Assembly (NCBI GenBank): GCA_024693925.1
Contig: JAILKH010000155.1
Location: 1 to 52,127 of the forward strand
Direction: 5' to 3'
Length of the DNA: 52,127 nucleotides
Source of the DNA: Lachnospiraceae bacterium
Lineage (GTDB): Bacteria > Bacillota > Clostridia > Lachnospirales > Lachnospiraceae
Made by a program: the position numbers and the translations under genes. Positions within the stretch are counted from its first letter, which is position 1, and the number at the start of each line of letters is the position of its first letter. Under the pieces are notes generated by a model. The model saw only the letters and a program-made list of their open reading frames with translations. It did no database searches and was not told where the DNA came from. This document shows positions 49,080 to 52,127 of this stretch, in pieces.

Positions 49080-52052
49080 TTATTGAATCCGATAGGTTTC
49101 TTTAGGACCAAGGTAAGAATCCGGTAGTTCTTTTCCAACTTCACAGATAACAAGCTTTTCAAGGACAAATCCGGGCGAAACCGCAAATATCCTAAGTGTA
49201 TTCAAGCCTTTATTCAAAACCACACGGGCAGTACTTATTCTGATATTATCAAGAACACCACTTTCCCAATACATATTGTGATCGCCAACTTTAAAGCCTT
49301 CCGGAATCGCATTTATTATTTCTATCTCTTCATTCCATTTTTCCGTTCCCGAACAGTTGCCACCGGCGACAGATATTCCATATAATACTTCATTATCCAT
49401 AGTTACCGGATTACTCGGCGCAAGATATAGATAAACGACATATTCATCCTCGTTTTCCATATACAAAAGATAATCGACACTGGGAGAATCTTTTTCCGGT
49501 ACATAGTTTTTATCAACCGGAAATGCCTTGATAGCTGAAAGTGTTCGTCCGTAGTCCGGCAGCCTTACAAATTTTCCACTTTCGGTTTCATTATTTTTAA
49601 CATAATGTTCCGCTTCTATAGAAATATAATTATACGGCTGATAAATATCCTCCGGCAAATCCTTTAGGCCACACCAAACAAAAGTATTAGAAACAAAAGT
49701 AGAATAATCATCGATATTTACCGGAACCAGAATTTCAGTTTCTCCGTATTCTCCTTTTATTTTAATAACCGTACTGTTTTCTCCGTCCATAGCACTTCTG
49801 TCAAGATGAACATATATGTGTTCGTAGAATTCAACCGGACATACGCCTTTCTTCTCACCTATCCTCAGCCATTTTGCATCACATATAATCTCATATCTTG
49901 CATCCACACGACCGGAAGTATAAAGAGTTATTCTTGCCACATCACAGGATGGATCCATAAAATCAGGCAAAACAAGCTTCTTCCCCGTCCAGACTCCGCC
50001 CTCAGTATGCTGATCCGTTCCGGCGATTGTAACAACAAGCCTTGCTTTATTGGCCGCTTCCCATTCATAAAGCACAGGAAACATACATTCCTCTTCATTC
50101 CAATGGGTAAAACCTATGTGTTCGGACATTCCCATTCCGTACCATTTTCCATCTTTAATTTTATGGAGTTGATCCGTTAATGCACGGTCAAGCTTAAGTC
50201 TGCTCTTAACCTCTGCTGCAACTTTAACCGCAAAGGTTGCCTGAATATTTCTAAAATAATGATTTTCAGTTACCGCAAGCCACATTCTCGTAAGATTAAG
50301 CGTGGAAAAAAGCGGATAACCCACAATCTGAAAGAATGTAAAAGAATTATTCTCATCACATTTTGCACTAATCCTATCTGCGGTTTCCATAAGTTCGTTT
50401 ATTTTTAATGACAGATCCTCCAGTTCTCCGTAATTAACCGGATGATATATGTTATCATTCATAGCTTCAGGGCGCCGGTTATTTGCTATTCTGGTGTATC
50501 CTTTTAACAATCCTGCTACTACTTCTTTATCCTGATCACTTAAACTGTTACCGAACTGTGTTTCAACAAAATATTTATCAAAAGCGTTGGTGCCCAAAAC
50601 ATTATTAATACCCCATTTATCATAATCATATGCCAATTCCATGAAATATGACAACGGATATTCATTTGTAAAAATATCACCTACATTTACGATCCAAAGA
50701 TCTCTGATACCAAACTCATATGCGGTTGTCATTTGTTCCCATACTTTAGGCAGATAAGTACTGTTAACCCATTCAAAAGAAACAGGAGCTCCATGATAAT
50801 CAAAATGATAATACATTCCGTATCCGCCTTTATGAGATTTCATATGTTCCGTGGGAAGAGTCCTCAGATTTCCGAAATTATCATCGCAAAGCATGAGTGT
50901 AACCCCTTCAAGTTCTTCCGAATCCATCAACCCTTCCGTTTCTTCATCTCCGTAAAAAAACGGCTCCACTTCCTTGTATAAAGCCAACATACGAGGGACT
51001 TCATCAAGATTCTCATTAACATTTTCTCTGATAAGCATATTTTGGGTTTTAAGAACATCCCGTAGAAGATCTATATTATCCTTTAAAGTGGCGTCTTCAC
51101 CCATTATGGTAGAATCACATTCACCGCGCATCCCTATCGTTATAACATTTTCAAACTTACCGCTTCTTTTAAGACCATCTTCCCAAAACCTTGTAATTCC
51201 CGCCTCATTAGTTCTGAAATTCCAGGCATCTCCGTAAACAGATTCAGGGCCTCTTACATGCGAATATTCTTCACCATGCCTTAAACAGGGTTCATGATGA
51301 GATAATCCCATAACAACTCCGAGTTCATCCGCCAGCTCGGCATTTTTTAATCCCGGCCCGTCCTCCGAAAAGCATGACGACCACATTGCCGGCCACAAAT
51401 AATTACCTTTAAGTCTGAGCAGAAGTTCAAATACATGCTCATACATTTCCGCAGTAAATCCTCCAAAATGTTTCATTGTCCAATTTCCGAAAGCCGGCCA
51501 CTCATCATTAATAAAAAATCCTCTGAATCTGACCGACGGCTCTCCGGATATCATTATATCCTTATCAGTTATCCTTAATTCCGTCATTTTATCCGGTTTT
51601 ATATCACACCAATCAACAAGTGGAGAAACCTTCAGCAACTCCGATAAATGAAACAGTCCGTAAATAGTACCCCTTTTATCACTTCCCGCTATAACCAATG
51701 CAGCACTCACGTTTTCTGCCGGAGCCTCCAGAATTGAAAAAGAAAACACTTCCCGCTTTCCTCTGACAGTATCAAAATCAATAAGACCGGCACGTTCAAA
51801 TTCATCAAGAAAGGTACTCCTCCCGATTGTACCGAAAATTACCGGTAATTCGCTAATAAGTCCCTCATTAGCCATCATCTCAAAACTTTTATCGGAATCA
51901 CTGATATTAACCACCGGAAGTTCATCAAATACAAGAGAAACATCTTTTCTAACCTTATCCGCAATCTTTTTTACTCCGCTAAAAGCCGTGTTTTCATAAA
52001 TAAATCCAATTTTTTTATCCACTATATTAATATTGTTAATAATGTATTCCAT
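49080..52052 (-). CDS. xylan alpha-glucuronidase, GH115 family
   Basis: 990 residues. GH115 enzymes release (4-O-methyl-)glucuronic acid from the side chains of xylan. Recognisable blocks: SGEPSVRFRGFFINDEWPAF, FGGFTAEMYEHVFELLLRLK, YLWPAMWSSCF, ADELGVVMGLSHHEPCLRHG, IGMRGECDSTI, LMLCDDNFGN, YYHFDYHGAPVSFEWVNSTY and LWIVNVGDIF. A C-terminal beta-rich region covers about residues 690-990. There is no signal peptide, so it is cytoplasmic and acts on imported oligosaccharides. The ATG at 52052 has GGAG 6 bases upstream; the longer start at 52064 is inside that site. A regulated promoter appears just upstream. Confidence 0.95.
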   Translation of the reverse strand: MEYIINNINIVDKKIGFIYENTAFSGVKKIADKVRKDVSLVFDELPVVNISDSDKSFEMMANEGLISELPVIFGTIGRSTFLDEFERAGLIDFDTVRGKREVFSFSILEAPAENVSAALVIAGSDKRGTIYGLFHLSELLKVSPLVDWCDIKPDKMTELRITDKDIMISGEPSVRFRGFFINDEWPAFGNWTMKHFGGFTAEMYEHVFELLLRLKGNYLWPAMWSSCFSEDGPGLKNAELADELGVVMGLSHHEPCLRHGEEYSHVRGPESVYGDAWNFRTNEAGITRFWEDGLKRSGKFENVITIGMRGECDSTIMGEDATLKDNIDLLRDVLKTQNMLIRENVNENLDEVPRMLALYKEVEPFFYGDEETEGLMDSEELEGVTLMLCDDNFGNLRTLPTEHMKSHKGGYGMYYHFDYHGAPVSFEWVNSTYLPKVWEQMTTAYEFGIRDLWIVNVGDIFTNEYPLSYFMELAYDYDKWGINNVLGTNAFDKYFVETQFGNSLSDQDKEVVAGLLKGYTRIANNRRPEAMNDNIYHPVNYGELEDLSLKINELMETADRISAKCDENNSFTFFQIVGYPLFSTLNLTRMWLAVTENHYFRNIQATFAVKVAAEVKSRLKLDRALTDQLHKIKDGKWYGMGMSEHIGFTHWNEEECMFPVLYEWEAANKARLVVTIAGTDQHTEGGVWTGKKLVLPDFMDPSCDVARITLYTSGRVDARYEIICDAKWLRIGEKKGVCPVEFYEHIYVHLDRSAMDGENSTVIKIKGEYGETEILVPVNIDDYSTFVSNTFVWCGLKDLPEDIYQPYNYISIEAEHYVKNNETESGKFVRLPDYGRTLSAIKAFPVDKNYVPEKDSPSVDYLLYMENEDEYVVYLYLAPSNPVTMDNEVLYGISVAGGNCSGTEKWNEEIEIINAIPEGFKVGDHNMYWESGVLDNIRISTARVVLNKGLNTLRIFAVSPGFVLEKLVICEVGKELPDSYLGPKETYRIQ

Positions 52053-52080
52053 ATTTTTCTCCATAATCTTTTATATGCCG

Positions 52081-52106
52081 CAATAACCACCACTATACGG
52101 TTATTG
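52081..52106. promoter_or_regulatory. inverted repeat just downstream of the GH115 -10 element, operator-like
   Basis: Eight-base arms CAATAACC and GGTTATTG flank a 10-base spacer. A minus-strand -10 TATAAT lies at 52121-52116, so the repeat covers about +3 to +28, a standard position for repressor binding. The -35 is outside the window. Confidence 0.6.
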
Positions 52107-52127
52107 AATTGCAAAATTATACACACT

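Noticed and set aside
1-52127. CRISPR arrays, insertion sequences, prophage or integrase genes
   Set aside because: No spaced direct repeats, transposase or phage genes were seen; gene content and style are uniform.

Overview
The window looks like a chromosomal segment of an AT-rich, low-GC Gram-positive anaerobe, most likely a Clostridia member of the Lachnospiraceae (Butyrivibrio/Pseudobutyrivibrio-like). The evidence is the Firmicutes gene order priA-def-fmt-rsmB-rlmN-prpC-pknB(PASTA)-rsgA-rpe, strong AGGAGG-type ribosome binding sites, a DUF975 protein, FliW, a short clostridial SufB paired with SufC, a GH25 lysozyme with cell-wall-binding repeats, and a GH115 xylan alpha-glucuronidase typical of plant-fibre degraders. 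Taxonomy is inferred from gene content only. I saw no phage, insertion sequence, CRISPR array or rRNA.

Layout. 1-490: rpsT with promoter and terminator. 515-8797 (minus): a very large c-di-GMP signalling protein, then serS, a hotdog thioesterase, a NYN/tandem OST-HTH RNA-targeting protein and a Gfo/Idh/MocA oxidoreductase. 8825-13615 (minus): carB and an SPFH/zinc-ribbon protein. 13674-17029: two linked uncharacterised minus-strand genes (TPR and membrane anchored), then two plus-strand membrane proteins. 17048-19921: a cytoplasmic sugar-binding-protein/GGDEF fusion, tRNA-Leu(CAG), a small Ser-rich protein and tRNA-Pro(AGG). 19983-26093: an acyltransferase-3 membrane protein, GH25 lysozyme, a DUF3160 protein with a small membrane partner, and a 4'-phosphopantetheinyl transferase whose promoter implies a leaderless mRNA. 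26115-29800 (minus): a double-glycine leader peptide gene with its own promoter and a collinear tcdA-larE-sufC-sufB set. 29886-31063 (minus): fliW and an orphan phosphoribosyltransferase.

31140-45706 (minus) is one nearly gapless run: priA, def, fmt, rsmB, rlmN, prpC, pknB, rsgA and rpe, followed without a visible terminator by four genes: a UbiA prenyltransferase resembling polyprenyl-phosphate phosphoribosyltransferases, a HAD phosphatase, an IspD/TarI-type cytidylyltransferase and a zinc polyol-type dehydrogenase. With rpe just upstream these genes suggest a pentose or pentitol lipid-carrier / CDP-polyol pathway for a surface glycan. This is the best candidate for an undescribed system here. 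46012-52127 (minus): two MATE exporters, and GH115 ending in a long minus-strand hairpin and starting behind an operator-like inverted repeat at the window edge.

Genes are placed on the start codon with the best ribosome binding site, so several differ from the longest open frame. All functional calls come from reading motifs by eye; no database search was run.
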